Shown: positions 11,740-23,764 of the stretch, piece after piece | Position numbering within the stretch: position 1 is the first letter of the stretch | Layout of the letters: the number at the start of each line of letters is the position of its first letter | Source of the DNA: Sipunculus nudus | Lineage: Eukaryota; Annelida; Sipuncula; Golfingiida; Sipunculidae | DNA length: 64,000 nucleotides | Direction of reading: 5' to 3' | NCBI GenBank assembly: GCA_026874595.1 | Contig: CM049311.1 | Span: 52,519,676 to 52,583,675 of the forward strand | Translations under genes and position numbers: made by a program | The notes under the pieces: generated by a model | What the model saw: only the letters and a program-made list of their open reading frames with translations | What the model was told of the DNA's origin: nothing | Database searches by the model: none

Positions 11740-12856
11740 CACATTTTGTGAATCATTTGTATCTTCTACTTTCCGATATAATGTCACTGATGTGGCATCA
11801 TATATGTAAATAGAGAATAAGAGTAAATAGAAATCACGCCATTTGCAATATCAAGTTTTTCTGACACTTCCGTTATGGCGACCATGATCTGGATTTATTT
11901 ATCAGCATATTTTAGTTCGGTATTTATTTAGGAATTCGACCTGTAGCGCCACCTACACTTTATACAAAATTAATTTGTATTTCATCTATGACTTGCAAAA
12001 ATATCTCGTCTTAAGAAAATGCGTATAAGCTCCTTCGACTTGCTAAACAGCAATACACACGTAGACACAGGTTACAGGAAATAGCTTTATTTGTATAAAT
12101 AAGTGTAAATACGCCATTAAATATCATCACCTTAACTTCAAGGACTGGCTTCTGCTGTAAATATATGACCACCTTTATCTGGAGATTTAAAAATGTCTTA
12201 TCAAAAACACTAAAAATGCTGTTCTCTAATTCTTGGATATATAGTCATACCAGCAGACAATCGTACCGACGTCACATTGGATCACAAAGCGTGACGTAAA
12301 AAATGGAAGACACGGGATCCAGCCCCGTTTTTTGTGTACCTTTGGACATTAGGACAAAACAGTCCTCACGTATTCCCATCATCAGAGATATTCATGGCGA
12401 CCTATAACTTTCACAATTACATCAGGAGCCTTATGCCATTGGCATATCTTGCGTGAACATGATTTTCTGGGCGTAAGTAGGCCTACTGTGTATATGCAAA
12501 TGAATCGGCACTGAACAGAGAAAATTGTTGGCGATTCTCCAATGTATATTAGATTCTTGAAGTAAGATTTCTCCTCTGCCTCTTGCCAAATGTTGCTTCT
12601 CCTGTATGTATTATCGACCAAGCATTGATAATAAGTAATCTATTTCCAACTAAAGTTCAAGGTATATATATGAAGCAAAATATTTTCACAAAGTGCTTCC
12701 CATCGCTAACATTTCATGAGCAAACGATTGGAGAAAATAAAATCATATCATAAATTCAAAACAAAAAGAGCCGCCATTCAGTAAACGCTCATTTCTCCAA
12801 GTCAATGAAACCGAACTTGTGCTGATGAAGAGGGATCTTAAACGAAATGTGAGGGT
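11740..12856. other. Region 3' of the minus-strand gene
   Basis: This is the downstream side of the minus-strand gene ending at 12857, and probably holds its 3' UTR. A minus-strand AATAAA is at 12091-12086. No other gene is seen. Confidence 0.4.
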
Positions 12857-13879
12857 TCACATGAGTAATTTAAAAGCCCCAATGTTGGACGCTGTAACAA
12901 AGATGGCGCCAGGCACCACACACATGTCGTAGCGATAGGGAATAGACTTCAGTTTCCGACAGGTCTTCCTCTGTGAGAGCAGATCGTGCAGTCCATCTTG
13001 GCATATGATTGGTTCCTTGCTCATTTTGAAAACGTCACCATCCTCACAATAGACACTTACAGCAAACTCGTCCTTGGTCAAATACGACACAGCGAGGCTG
13101 ATTTGAGTATCGTTGTCATCAACCCAGGCCACGCTGCAGAGTTGTTCAGCTCCTGACACTGTTATGGTCCAGTCACAATCTCCGAGTTTCGTTTGCGATG
13201 GGCGATCCAAATCATAAATGAACACCTGTTGTTTCCTTGTGAGCAAAGCCAGGAATTTCCCGTTAGGCGACAGACCGATGACAGCTTGGCGGTCTGTTTT
13301 GTTTTTCTCTATGCCCGGTAGATGGAGATACTGGTTTATAACAACACGAGGATGCTCTGTATCCTGAGTGACGATCTTGCCAAGCAGCAGGTTTCGTTCT
13401 GGTGTTTCTTGGCTGGTACCTTTCAGAACAACACGCATGTTTCCATCGAGCATGCGTACGGCTTGTGCGCTTCCACGATCATTTTGGTCCAGTTCAGATT
13501 GGGCGGTTATTGATGGGACGGTGATGGCAACTACTGCTTCTTTGAATTCGTTTTCTTGCCAGTACAGGAAACTACCAAGCCTCGTTCCCACTACAAACAC
13601 TGGATCGGAACCGAGAACTGGGACAAATTTGTTGGAGTTACCTGCGGGAAAATTGGATTGTTTTTGTATATTCCTCGCGGCCGGAAAGTAACATCGGTAA
13701 ATGCCTTCCTTCATTGTAACCAAACAATCAGAACCAAGGCTTCTACAAAATACGAATCCGGTCAACAGTTCCCTGGCGTCGTCTTCCGGGACCCTCCAAT
13801 TGCAATCTGTGTCCTGATTCATGTCCCTTATTAGTACATGTGTTCTGATGTTACCGTCTGTACCTATGTCAATAGCCAC
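12857..13879 (-). CDS. Minus-strand gene, exon 4 beyond the TAA (340 codons)
   Basis: This long open frame continues directly in phase from the preceding 80 codons, beginning [14 protein letters not shown] and ending NIGAFKLLM, then TGA. The first codon is GTG and not ATG, so it is best read as the downstream part of one protein whose frame carries a single stop, not as a separate gene. The length without another stop, balanced composition and lack of repeats argue that it is or recently was coding. Alternatives are a nonsense allele, a base-call error at one of three positions, a young pseudogene or stop-codon readthrough. No readthrough context such as CTA after TGA is present. Confidence 0.75.
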   Translation of the reverse strand: MAIDIGTDGNIRTHVLIRDMNQDTDCNWRVPEDDARELLTGFVFCRSLGSDCLVTMKEGIYRCYFPAARNIQKQSNFPAGNSNKFVPVLGSDPVFVVGTRLGSFLYWQENEFKEAVVAITVPSITAQSELDQNDRGSAQAVRMLDGNMRVVLKGTSQETPERNLLLGKIVTQDTEHPRVVINQYLHLPGIEKNKTDRQAVIGLSPNGKFLALLTRKQQVFIYDLDRPSQTKLGDCDWTITVSGAEQLCSVAWVDDNDTQISLAVSYLTKDEFAVSVYCEDGDVFKMSKEPIICQDGLHDLLSQRKTCRKLKSIPYRYDMCVVPGAIFVTASNIGAFKLLM

Positions 13880-16652
13880 TTAGCTGCCGGATTTGGAGAT
13901 GGCCGGGACACTCCAGCACGTCACCTCTGGTTTCCGTTTACCTGGGTCATTGGTAAACTCAAACTGAGATTCCACCAGGTCGGCTTGTCCGTCCTCCTCA
14001 TTCACTGTCGTCAAGCTGTAATGGCCGACGAACGTGCAGCGCTCCCCAGTGACAAGATAAGGTATACAGGCTACCGCCAACTTCTTCCCATCGGTCCCTT
14101 TACTCAAGGCGTAGTGGATTACCTGAAAAAAAAACAAACGGGGAACTTAGTGTATTCATACGTACACATCTGTACTAATTAACTGTCATGAAATCAGAGG
14201 TTTTAAGGACGGAATCTAACAGCGCTTGTCGGATAAAAAAGCACATTTTTAAAAATAAAATAAAATATGGACGTTCCAAAGTCTTTCAGAACGTTCTTAT
14301 GGGTGTAACATTAGCCATGTTTTAAGTGGCGCCTGACTACCCAAAAAGTGCCCAGTTTTGGGGGATCAGAAGGCCCCGGCGCTTTCGCACTGACCAACAT
14401 TATTTTAGTCCTGGGAAGTTATAGTGTTCACATGGAGGAGCACTTGATGTTTTCGCACCAGACCGTTCATAAACCATGTACGGAGTAGATGCAAAAGTTG
14501 AAGATGATTGATTTATTCAGTAAATATGATTTTGAACATGTGAACTAAGAACGGGTCGAGAAGATTTTAAAATATGATGCACAATTAATGGATTTGGAAA
14601 GTATGTACCATGTCAAGCTGTGAACCATCGGTGGTTTTGACAGATGCCAAAAACTGCCAGGACTTATCCTGTACACACTTAGATATTGCTTATACAAAAT
14701 TAAAGTGTGAGTCTGTAAAGAGTGTTGACATTTAACCTGAAGCAGTTGCACACTTAACTTTTGTGATTGTTTTCAATATGTTGTGACATTTATAATTTTG
14801 CATTGGACATAGTCATTGAGTTTAAATAAAAAAACTCTTTTTTATTCAAATAATAGAAGCTAGTTTATGATTTTATGTACACGTAAAGGATAGTAAAGAG
14901 GCATACAGACAAACAAACAGACATACACCACAAGCTTAATGGGCGCAGTTGGTGGCATGAGCAATTATTATACTGCGCCATCTATCGGTGGTTTGCAGCA
15001 TTAGATCATTGATTAAAACGCACAAGATGACAGACTTCACAGTCATTGGGAAAAACAAACATACTAGAACCAGTGTGTATGGCAAGAAAAATAACATCGC
15101 TGAATTTCATTGTTATACAAAACACATGTAAATCATATAATTTTCCCTCAGCTTTAATGTGTGATCAAAGTATACCACATTACGAGTTCTATATAGGTGG
15201 ACAAAATTCGAATATAATGTATTCTACATGTAATCCAAACATTGTAATGTTTGAAAATGTGTCTCGGTTATTATTTTAAAACAACTATCCAATTAAAGTT
15301 GCAGAACAAGGTTGCCTTAGAGACAGGAGAAATAGAATCATTATATAAACCCTATTGGCCATCATCTTTTTAATTGTACCTGGAATTACCTTCTTCGTTA
15401 TTATGATATAAAACGGATCAACAGACATTTTGTCGGAAGAAATGTCCAGAGAACCAGCTGATTTCAATGTCAAAACACAGTCATAAATCAGGTTAGTTCA
15501 AAGGATAATAATATTAATATCCAAGTGTTACGTACCGAATCTGGTTGGTCACCTCCCGCGGCATTCTCGGCTTCATCAGCGTCCAAAGTCTGGAAATGTA
15601 TAGATTATGTGTCATTTTATATTCTGTTAATACATGCATCCTTTAAACAAAAAGGCTCTAACCTGTGATGGAGGACTGGAGTTCACCTTTTTTATGGACT
15701 CGGACTTTGACTCGAGCGTCCAGGACTCGGAATTTGACTCGAGCGTCCAGGACTCGGAATTTGACTCGAGCGTCCAGGACTCGGACGTGGACTCGAGCGT
15801 CCAGGACTCGGACTTGGACTCGAGCGTCCTGGACTCGGACTTGGCTTTGAGCGTCAAGGACTCGGACTTGGCTTTGAGCGTCCAGGACTCGGACTTGGCT
15901 TTGAGCGTCCAGGACTCGGACTTGGCTTTGAGCGTCCAGGACTCGGACTTGGCTTTGAGCGTCCAGGACTCGGACTTGGACTCGAGCGTCCAGGACTCAG
16001 AGGTAAGGACTCGAGAAATCGGCCCGAGTCCATCTTGGTTGCACTGAAAGAAATCTCTCTCACACAACATAAAGACATTTATTTACATGTGCGAACAACT
16101 AACAGAAATATTAAAAAAGGGTGTATATACCAAGCTTAATGTAATTAAATCGTAAAGTAATAGGCATATGTAAACTAACATAAAATACTTATGGTAATCT
16201 CAAAGTTCCATTTTAAATTTCATTTTATAAAGATAATTTTATTTGAATCGGACTCGGGTTCAAGATGACTCGGACAAGAAGAATTTGGACTTGGACTCGA
16301 ATATCAAGGACACGGCCTTGGAATCGGATTCGTGGAGCCTGGACTCGGACTTGCACTTAGACTCGGATTGGGTGCACGCCACTACATCACTGCTCTGGAC
16401 CCATAATACCAATGAATACACCAGACGCGAGGGTGTGTTTTAGTTTGACACTCGCACGACAGGTGGCGCTGTAATTGATTATGCGCACTTCGTTTTTTCT
16501 GGATACCTTTACCAATAAGAATATATTCAAATAAAGGATAACTTCACATAACTCTTACTTAGTAATATATGAAATATCGTTAAATTCATAAAGGATATTT
16601 ACATTTTTTCGTTCATTGTTGATGGACGTGAAATATGAGGTGCTGTGATATG

Positions 16653-16709
<57 letters not shown>

Positions 16710-16837
16710 TCAACATTGCAGATTCTGATACACACACATTTTTAAATATAAAAATGATTTGACGTGTTTGTGCGTGCGTGTGTGTGTGTTTATGTGTCCG
16801 CACTTACAAGTATTTTCTTGCATCTTGATTCAGCCAT
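12857..16837 (-). CDS. Unrecognised protein gene, four exons, with one in-frame stop
   Basis: I reconstructed this gene from splice sites: exon 1 16837-16808, exon 2 16043-15663, exon 3 15589-15536, exon 4 14122-12857. All junctions are phase 0 with GT..AG ends, and the joined frame is continuous. The protein has a short N-terminus ([10 protein letters not shown]), a 127-codon exon dominated by eleven 9-residue repeats of the SESWTLKAK type, an acidic 18-codon exon, then a long exon of about 420 codons ending in TGA at 12859-12857. The long exon shows no membrane segment or signal. Its alternation of short hydrophobic strands and turns ([38 protein letters not shown]) suggests a beta-propeller-like domain, but I do not recognise the family. 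A TAA at 13882-13880 divides exon 4 after 80 codons; coding character continues in the same frame for another 340 codons. Function unknown. Confidence 0.7.
13880..14122 (-). CDS. Minus-strand gene, exon 4 up to the in-frame TAA
   Basis: The acceptor is a T-run followed by CAG at 14125-14123. Eighty codons from [12 protein letters not shown] to VPAISKSGS are followed by TAA (13882-13880). If this stop is real, the protein is 235 residues long. Confidence 0.65.
   Translation of the reverse strand, partial: VIHYALSKGTDGKKLAVACIPYLVTGERCTFVGHYSLTTVNEEDGQADLVESQFEFTNDPGKRKPEVTCWSVPAISKSGS
15536..15589 (-). CDS. Minus-strand gene, exon 3
   Basis: The exon is 54 bp between CATTTCCAG and GTACGT. 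It encodes [18 protein letters not shown], an acidic linker, phase 0 at both ends. Confidence 0.6.
15663..16043 (-). CDS. Minus-strand gene, exon 2: 27-bp coding minisatellite
   Basis: The acceptor is TTTCTTTCAG and the donor is CAG|GTTAGA. The exon is 381 bp, 127 codons, phase 0 at both ends. It encodes [13 protein letters not shown], then eleven 9-residue units (SESWTLESK or SESWTLKAK variants), then [12 protein letters not shown]. The product is a Ser/Glu/Lys low-complexity tract. Because the unit is a multiple of three, other frames are open too, but only this frame joins exons 1 and 3. Confidence 0.65.
16044..16807 (-). repeat. Intron 1 of the minus-strand gene with degenerate minisatellite and (TA)n
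   Basis: At about 16248-16372 there is a diverged run of the same 'gactcggacttggactcg' text as exon 2, no longer clean 27-bp units. A (TA)n tract occupies 16655-16706, followed by a GT-rich stretch near 16765-16795. Confidence 0.7.
16808..16837 (-). CDS. Minus-strand gene, exon 1 (start codon)
   Basis: ATG at 16837-16835 lies in a strong context (A at -3, G at +4). Ten codons ([10 protein letters not shown]) follow, and the exon ends at a consensus GTAAGT donor. Upstream, a tiny uORF (MTAK, 16853-16839) ends one base before this ATG, and a TTTCAG acceptor-like sequence sits just before 16855, so a further 5' non-coding exon is possible. Confidence 0.6.
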
Positions 16838-16869
16838 CTTACTTAGCTGTCATTCCCTGAAACAAACAA

Positions 16870-19800
16870 AAATAAACGTGTCTTATTATGAGAAGGAGAA
16901 GGGTACAAGTTAGGTTTACCGATATTACCAAATAACGTTCCACCTTGAGTAACACTGGTTTATTATATCAGTTGCTCCCGTCTGCCCTGTAGGGACCCCA
17001 GCTGCTATTATGTGCTGGAGAACATTGCTTTTCCACTTCATGGTGGATAGTCTTGCTGGTGCTCTTCCCTGATGATTTTATGGGTCAATTTTAACTTAAA
17101 TTAGTTTAAGAAAATGTAAATATATTTATATTTCTGTATATGTACATGCATTTGGTATGTATTAAATCTTATTGTGTTACAATAATTGATATATTATTAT
17201 CAAAATAAAGCCCAATCATGGCATTTACGAATTTAGATTGGGATCTATATTATATATTGGTAAAACTTGACCGTTGTCCCGCAATTTTCCTCTGGCCATA
17301 CCTTGGAAATGCCCATATTCTGTGTTGGGAACGATGATAAAGATGATGTCCTAAGGGGGTATTTTCACATATTTGCCTATAAAACCCTAAGAAATTTTTC
17401 ATTATTTCGCAAAATGTCAAATGCAATGCCATCTATCAGAAACTATGCAGTGAAATTGGCCTCTGTCAATCCTACCCGACAAAAACCCGGTCCTGTCCAC
17501 ATGCAAAAACGAGTTATATGCCAGCAATTGGAAACCTATACCAAGATAATATAAAAATATGTACAAGATGTAATTTTTATTATAAAATAAGAAATTCATT
17601 TTGAATGGTTAATGCAGGCGAGCAAACAAACGGATGACAGGGTTACGTAGGAACTAGCAGCCTCAGATGACAAGGGAATGTCATGGATACATGTACAGCA
17701 GTGGGTTTTTTTTTCTGAATATACGGACCACTTAAAATCAGGAAAGTGAATCTGGTATGAGGATCCCTCCTAGGAAATGTTTGGTTTATTTACGATACTG
17801 GAGATGATGATATCTTGAAGGATCTTGTGGAAAGCTGAATGAGTTGGTTCAAGATTGTTGTCTCCGGAGAGGAGAATACTAAGTATTAGGAGCAGGTGAC
17901 GAGAGGTATGAGGAACCACTTCTAGCTGGACAAGAAATTCTGACTGCGGGCTTGATTTTGGATCGTATATAGACTTCCAATGCTTAGAGCTGTAGTTGGA
18001 CTGGTAACACTTGGTATAGTTCTGTCTATGTAATGATTTCTAGGGTTGCAGGTAAACTTCCTGCAACATATAGTACAAAGCCATATTTTGTTTCTTCAGA
18101 ATGCCTATCTCTAAATGATTTAAGGCCAATATGAATTTCAGGTTGACAGACTAACAGCATGACAGGAAGGGAGTCCAAAAGCAAGCCTATTCCTACTATT
18201 CCCAGGAGACAAAATTTGAAAAAAAATTGAAACAATTCAAGTAAACATGGGAAATTAACATCCTTAATGGGTTGATATTTAAGTTATTATCCAAAAGTGT
18301 AGAGATGTAGATTTGTTAATGAGCTGTCAGACAGACAGAAAGGCCCAACGCAGTCCTACCCTGACTCTTCGTAAGGGTGACTTTTATACAATTATTTTTT
18401 GGAAAATGGAAAATATTTGAGAGAGTTAAATTTTTACCCGGAAAATGATATACAGTGGATGTTATTTGAATTGCAGTCAGACAAGTCATACGCAATTTTG
18501 CCAAAGCTACTCCTACGGGCAACCATTTTACTAAATTTAAATTAAATCTTCCAAACCATATCATTAAAGAATTGTTACACTACAACGCATGTCTGCATAT
18601 CAAAAAGTCATTCAGGGTATGGAGGGTCTCCAGAGTCTCCTCACAGCCTCAGGCAATAAAAAACACGAGATGACTAAATACTTGTATAAAAGTCGTGGTA
18701 TAAAACAAAGCTCAACTTTCCAGGCCACGTCAGAGCTATCGTCAGGTATCGTCACAGAGTATTGCTATAAATAAACCGTGTATGCACCGAATCCAGGGCT
18801 TAATTGCAGTATAACACAAATAAACTGTGGTAAGTCTTTGACACCTGAAGAGACAGTTAGGTTACAAAAATAGAGAGAGCACAACGTTTTAGATCGTTTT
18901 CGATATTTAAGTTACATATTTCAGTTCTCAGGCTCAGTGCAAATCACCTGTATACAATCAAGGGATGACACAAAATAAAACCTTATGCGTCTGCCCTGAA
19001 CATCAGCAAGAACATCAGTCTATCACTCTGTGGAGGCTGTGGACACATTTTACGCAATCTGAGGATCAGCGGCCAGTCCATGTCCTTGTACCACCACCAC
19101 CAGGAAGAACACACGTGTTCACCGGTCACGTGACCCTGAGCCTGTTACTCGCTGTAGGTCCCTCTTGGCCATGTGACCACTGGTCCCGACCAGATGCAAG
19201 AAACTCGGACTGAAAACCAGTGTCTGGAAAACCTAACTCCTCTATCAACCCTCTCCTTCTTAAGAGGTCTGACCCAGCATTTGTGTCAATGAAGCAGCTT
19301 TGAATCAAAGACTTTCCACCTACATGGGCGGTGCAGACACGGTAGGAACCCAAGCGGCCTCAATTTGCTAAAGGCATATGGTGCACTCAACAAGAGACTG
19401 TAGTCCCAACACCGTATAAAATTTGCTTACATAGAAAAAGATGTACAACACAGCCGTGTGCCTGTCCCCTCAATACACCACTGAATGCACGATTCTATAT
19501 CGCAAGTTCTGCTTAAATAAGATGGCGAGACAAAGTGTGTGAGTGGAATCCATAACAGCCTCTCAACTCAGATTGGCTACTTTGTGACAATAATGTCCGA
19601 CTCATGTCTCCCAAAAGCGTTCTCTATGAGGATCTATGCAAAAATAAAGGAAAACAGATAATCCAGAACCTGTGCTTCAAAGAGGTGCTCCAGCTCCACC
19701 TGCAGAACTGCGGCATTATCGAAACGAAGTGGGAGCGTCGTCCTGGATCGAATAAAATGGATCGGCATAATGTGAAAACCCATGGCGACAACTGATAAGA

Positions 19801-20069
19801 ACAGATAAGTTAATGGGAACAAATACAGCACCACACACCACAAAGCGACCAAGACATCGTACCTATGCCCCGGATGCGAACGATTGTCCCGATCAAATGC
19901 TGGCCCATAGCGGCCCACGGACGTGCCTTACATTATAATACAGTCATCATCGCCATCGATGGTCTGCCGAAGAAGACACGTCGTCTTCACGGTTGGCTTG
20001 ATGCCACACTTTCTGATGTTTTTGCTTATGTACTGACAAAACCTGGCTCTTTGAAAAGTGATTAGTCTA

Positions 20070-20131
<62 letters not shown>

Positions 20132-20600
20132 ACTATATTAAGTTAAGATTTCTGCATATCCTTTCATATATGTTTAACTCTGCATTTGTAGAAGTTTGAC
20201 CTACACAAATAAGTGGTTTGTCTCGGATTGAATGACAAAGGAGGCGTAATCCCATAATATAAACAACTTAACAATTACGTGCGTGGTGTCACCAAAAAAT
20301 GGAACTTCCTACTATAAAATTGCAAATTAAATTAATAATCAACGATAATCTGTTTGTTTCAAAAAGGTTAGTCATAAAAATTTGTTAAATGCAAAATGGG
20401 ACACTTCATCTCAGATAATTCCATGACATGGCAGCAAAGACCAAAGGGTATATAACCACACGAAAGAATTTGGCACATTGGCACTGTTAGTTTTACATAA
20501 CAGGCTTATCTTATAGGTAAAGATAGAGGTTTAATGTCTGATTAAACAGACGACGTCGGTCTGATCCGTTTTAATGTTTTGCCCTTCTCTGTTGTCTTTC
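16870..20600. other. Gene-poor intergenic stretch
   Basis: I see no credible gene. The motif GTCACGTGAC is at 19125-19134, next to a second CACGTG. A (TA)n tract is at 20073-20126. Confidence 0.4.
20073..20126. repeat. (TA)n microsatellite
   Basis: This is a pure TA run of about 54 bp. Confidence 0.95.
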
Positions 20601-20631
20601 CGCAGCTGGTTTATTCTTGTACCTTTTTCAG

Positions 20632-20760
20632 GCCCTTGTCCAGTACCCATTCACTCCTGATGGAGAGAGCTCAACCTTTGTGGTAAAGACTTTGCGGTAC
20701 AAGGCCAGTGACCATGACGCTAACACGCTCCACAAAGGCTGGTACAGCTCTGTTCACTGA
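20632..20760 (+). CDS. Possible isolated terminal exon, unrecognised
   Basis: Two good acceptors occur in tandem (TTTCCGCAG ending 20605 and CCTTTTTCAG ending 20631). From the second, 42 codons run to TGA at 20758-20760: ALVQYPFTPDGESS, TFVVKTLRYKASDHDAN, TLHKGWYSSVH. The residue mix looks protein-like and the GC content is above its surroundings. I find no upstream exon that joins it and do not recognise the family. It could be an orphan exon of a degraded gene or chance. Confidence 0.25.
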   Translation, partial: ALVQYPFTPDGESSTFVVKTLRYKASDHDANTLHKGWYSSVH

Positions 20761-23693
20761 CAAATGTTGGAACAAGAGCATAAAACATTAGCCCACAATC
20801 TTTCAAGAGGTCGCCATCAACATCAAGTGTCGCCTTTTGTCAATGGTTTTGAACAAAGATCCTAAATATTTTACTTGATATATTTTCTTTTCTTCACAAA
20901 ATGCTATGATACAGTTAATACATGTCTGTGAGGCAGCTGCTTATAGTCGTATCAGTATGTCTTTATACATCCATAAAAATGTATACTCCAGTGGCACATT
21001 TAATCAGCGACAGTCTGTAAAAGAAATAAATGTATAACATTTTTTTATATTAAACAAATGAGATTTAGTTATATTTATACGATTTTTTTAATGACACTGC
21101 CCTCTTGAGGCAAAAAGCAGTTAACTGCTGCGACGATTTAAGTTTTAAGTGTTTTTACGGCTCACACTATGACCATGGGCAGCAGCTAACCACTTTTATA
21201 TTATATTTACGGTGTGCGAGGTGAATTTCACAGGTAACTGGTAGAATCATTCCAGTTATTTTTTTTATGTGAATATTTTGCAGGTACTGCCTTTTGTATC
21301 TTTACTGCAGAGCTGCTCTCTTCACACCTGTACTTATGTGAGCAGTTACTCAACACTGTTAAATACAAAATAACACTTTTATTGAATGTGGAAATGAGAT
21401 CGTACAGAACGATAAACAGTTGTACTCAAAACAGTTGTACGGCATCATTTTCATAAAAAGTAGGAAAGGATATAGCCTAACGATATAAACCACGATATGT
21501 GCATTTTCCCTGAGGGGTAATAATATACATAAATTGCACTATAATTTTAATTGCTTCGCAATTTTATCATTTAAATGCAGATCGGCGCCTCTGACAAAAA
21601 AGACAAGAACGCAATCCTGTCACGTGACACAATGGCGGTGATAATCACATGATAATGGGACATTGTGTGATCCGTGCGTAATGACACTTTTGTTCTGATG
21701 TCATTGTTCTCGGGACAAGTACTGAAGGCTTATGATCTTGTAACATGTGAGAGAAAACTACATATGGCAGTAACAAACTCATATAACATCAAACAAAGGA
21801 CCATTCAATCCGAAGTTTACAAAGGCGTATATGAAGCAAAGCAAAATAATGTTGAGATCTTATATCACTATAAGTTAAGGTGCTTGCTATGCATGGGTGT
21901 CCTCTATGTTTGTGTTACTTTACACTCATCTTGACTGGGAAAATATTAGCATATATTTATTCCTTAAATAAAAAATGCCATGCATATTCTACATGGCTTA
22001 TGATAAGTTTACGCTTCTTTGCAATCTTGGAATCTGATATTAATTTCAGCATAATTTTGTAGTCCAGTAATTAAAGGATATACACTGAGCTCTTCCTGAT
22101 AATTCCTTTTTAATATTACGATTTAGCGATTGGGCCATTCGTAATATTTATCGTCGCTCAACGGCGTTTTTCTCTTTCTTAGACCAACACACGCTCCACC
22201 CCTCTTTCCGGCATTGCTTAATATCGTTCAATGGCATAAAAACGTCATGTTACTATTTTCTATTTGCTGACGACTCATGTCTACCTATTTAGCCGTAAGG
22301 AGGCATCTTTTTAAGATGGTTTCGTTTACTGAGTGTTTAGTCTACATAGCACCAGCTCATCAGCAGCTGTTAATGCATCGTTTTTATGTGTGTAAATCCC
22401 TTCATTCATCCTTAATCATGTAAGGAGGAGAGGATACAGGATTTGTGGGTTTACTTTTATCTCGATATTTGTGTCCCAATTTTTTTTTCCGGAGGGTGGG
22501 GCAGGTGGTCCGGAGGGGTTGGTTGTTATCCTTTTCTTTCTTTTTATTATCTTAGCCATTTTTACGCTAGATACCCAATACTGACCTTTGGTCAGATTAA
22601 TAACCACTGCACATGATAATTATATTACAAAACGTAGGCCTGATGTTCAAGGTCATGACCTGCTAATCCTATTTTGCTTAAACGTTCATTCCTATCGCTC
22701 AAAATTTTTCGATGCAGATTGTTTCTAGGGACAGCTTGTCCCCTTATAATTTTATTATATCACATAATACTTCTTAGAATCAAATGTCAAGGCCATTCAT
22801 TCTACAGAAGTAAAAAAACCAGCATTAACGATACTGGGGATGGAGTCGAGGGCGTGTATGGGAGACTTCCGTTGCGATAGCTAGTCGATTGTCAACATCT
22901 GGCAGAATTTTAATGTTTTGAAAACTCTCATTCATTGAAGTTATTGAATTTTGTCAAAATAAAGAATATATTCTGGTTCGCATTTTGTTTCCTTTTTGTA
23001 GATACCCTCTAACCAAAGGTTCACTTTACTCTTTCCCTAACATATGGCCGTAAGTAGGGTTTTATATAAAATAGAGAGTAGGTTCATTAAACGTTCGTTT
23101 ATACTAAAATTATACCAACACCACTTTAAATTTATCCGTACAAAAACTGAAAAAAACTCCTGGCACACAACAAACATGATCACACACATGACACAGATCC
23201 TACGGGTGGGTGTCACCTGACGATTACTTACTACACACGTGACGTTGCTTACACCCTGTCATGTAAACATACCATGCTATGCATTCAAAGATGTTTTGAG
23301 CCCAATAATAAATAATGATCAAAACAAGAACACAAAACGTCACTTAAACATATATACATGCCCCACATGTAAATATTTCTGCACTCTCAGTTTACCCCTA
23401 AAGGGGTTTGTTTTCCCTCGAGTCGATCATGTTCAGTTTGATCTCCATGGCACCAACACTAACCAATTTTTCTGTATCTCAAGTATATGTGTGAACTTAA
23501 GGAAGATTTCTCCTTAACAGCTCACATGCCATTTTACATGAATACATGTATTACTATTTATATTACAACAGATAATTGATAATGGAACTGAGGTCCGAAC
23601 AGAAGAAAACATGTGTATATTCAAATTTAATGTACAAACCATACTTTTTTCAAATCATCAAAAGCCATATAACTTATCCTGAAATAGAGTATA

Positions 23694-23764
<71 letters not shown>

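Noticed and set aside
13368-14182. Plus-strand ORFs opposite the minus-strand gene
   Set aside because: They are shadows of the longer spliced minus-strand frame, which has matching splice sites.
15634-16047. Plus-strand 137-residue ORF (DSDLALSVQ repeats) over the minisatellite, and a minus-strand SPGRSKPSP frame
   Set aside because: Open only because the unit is 27 bp; neither frame joins flanking exons in phase. The SPGRSKPSP frame does start with an ATG near the exon edge, so it is a weak alternative.
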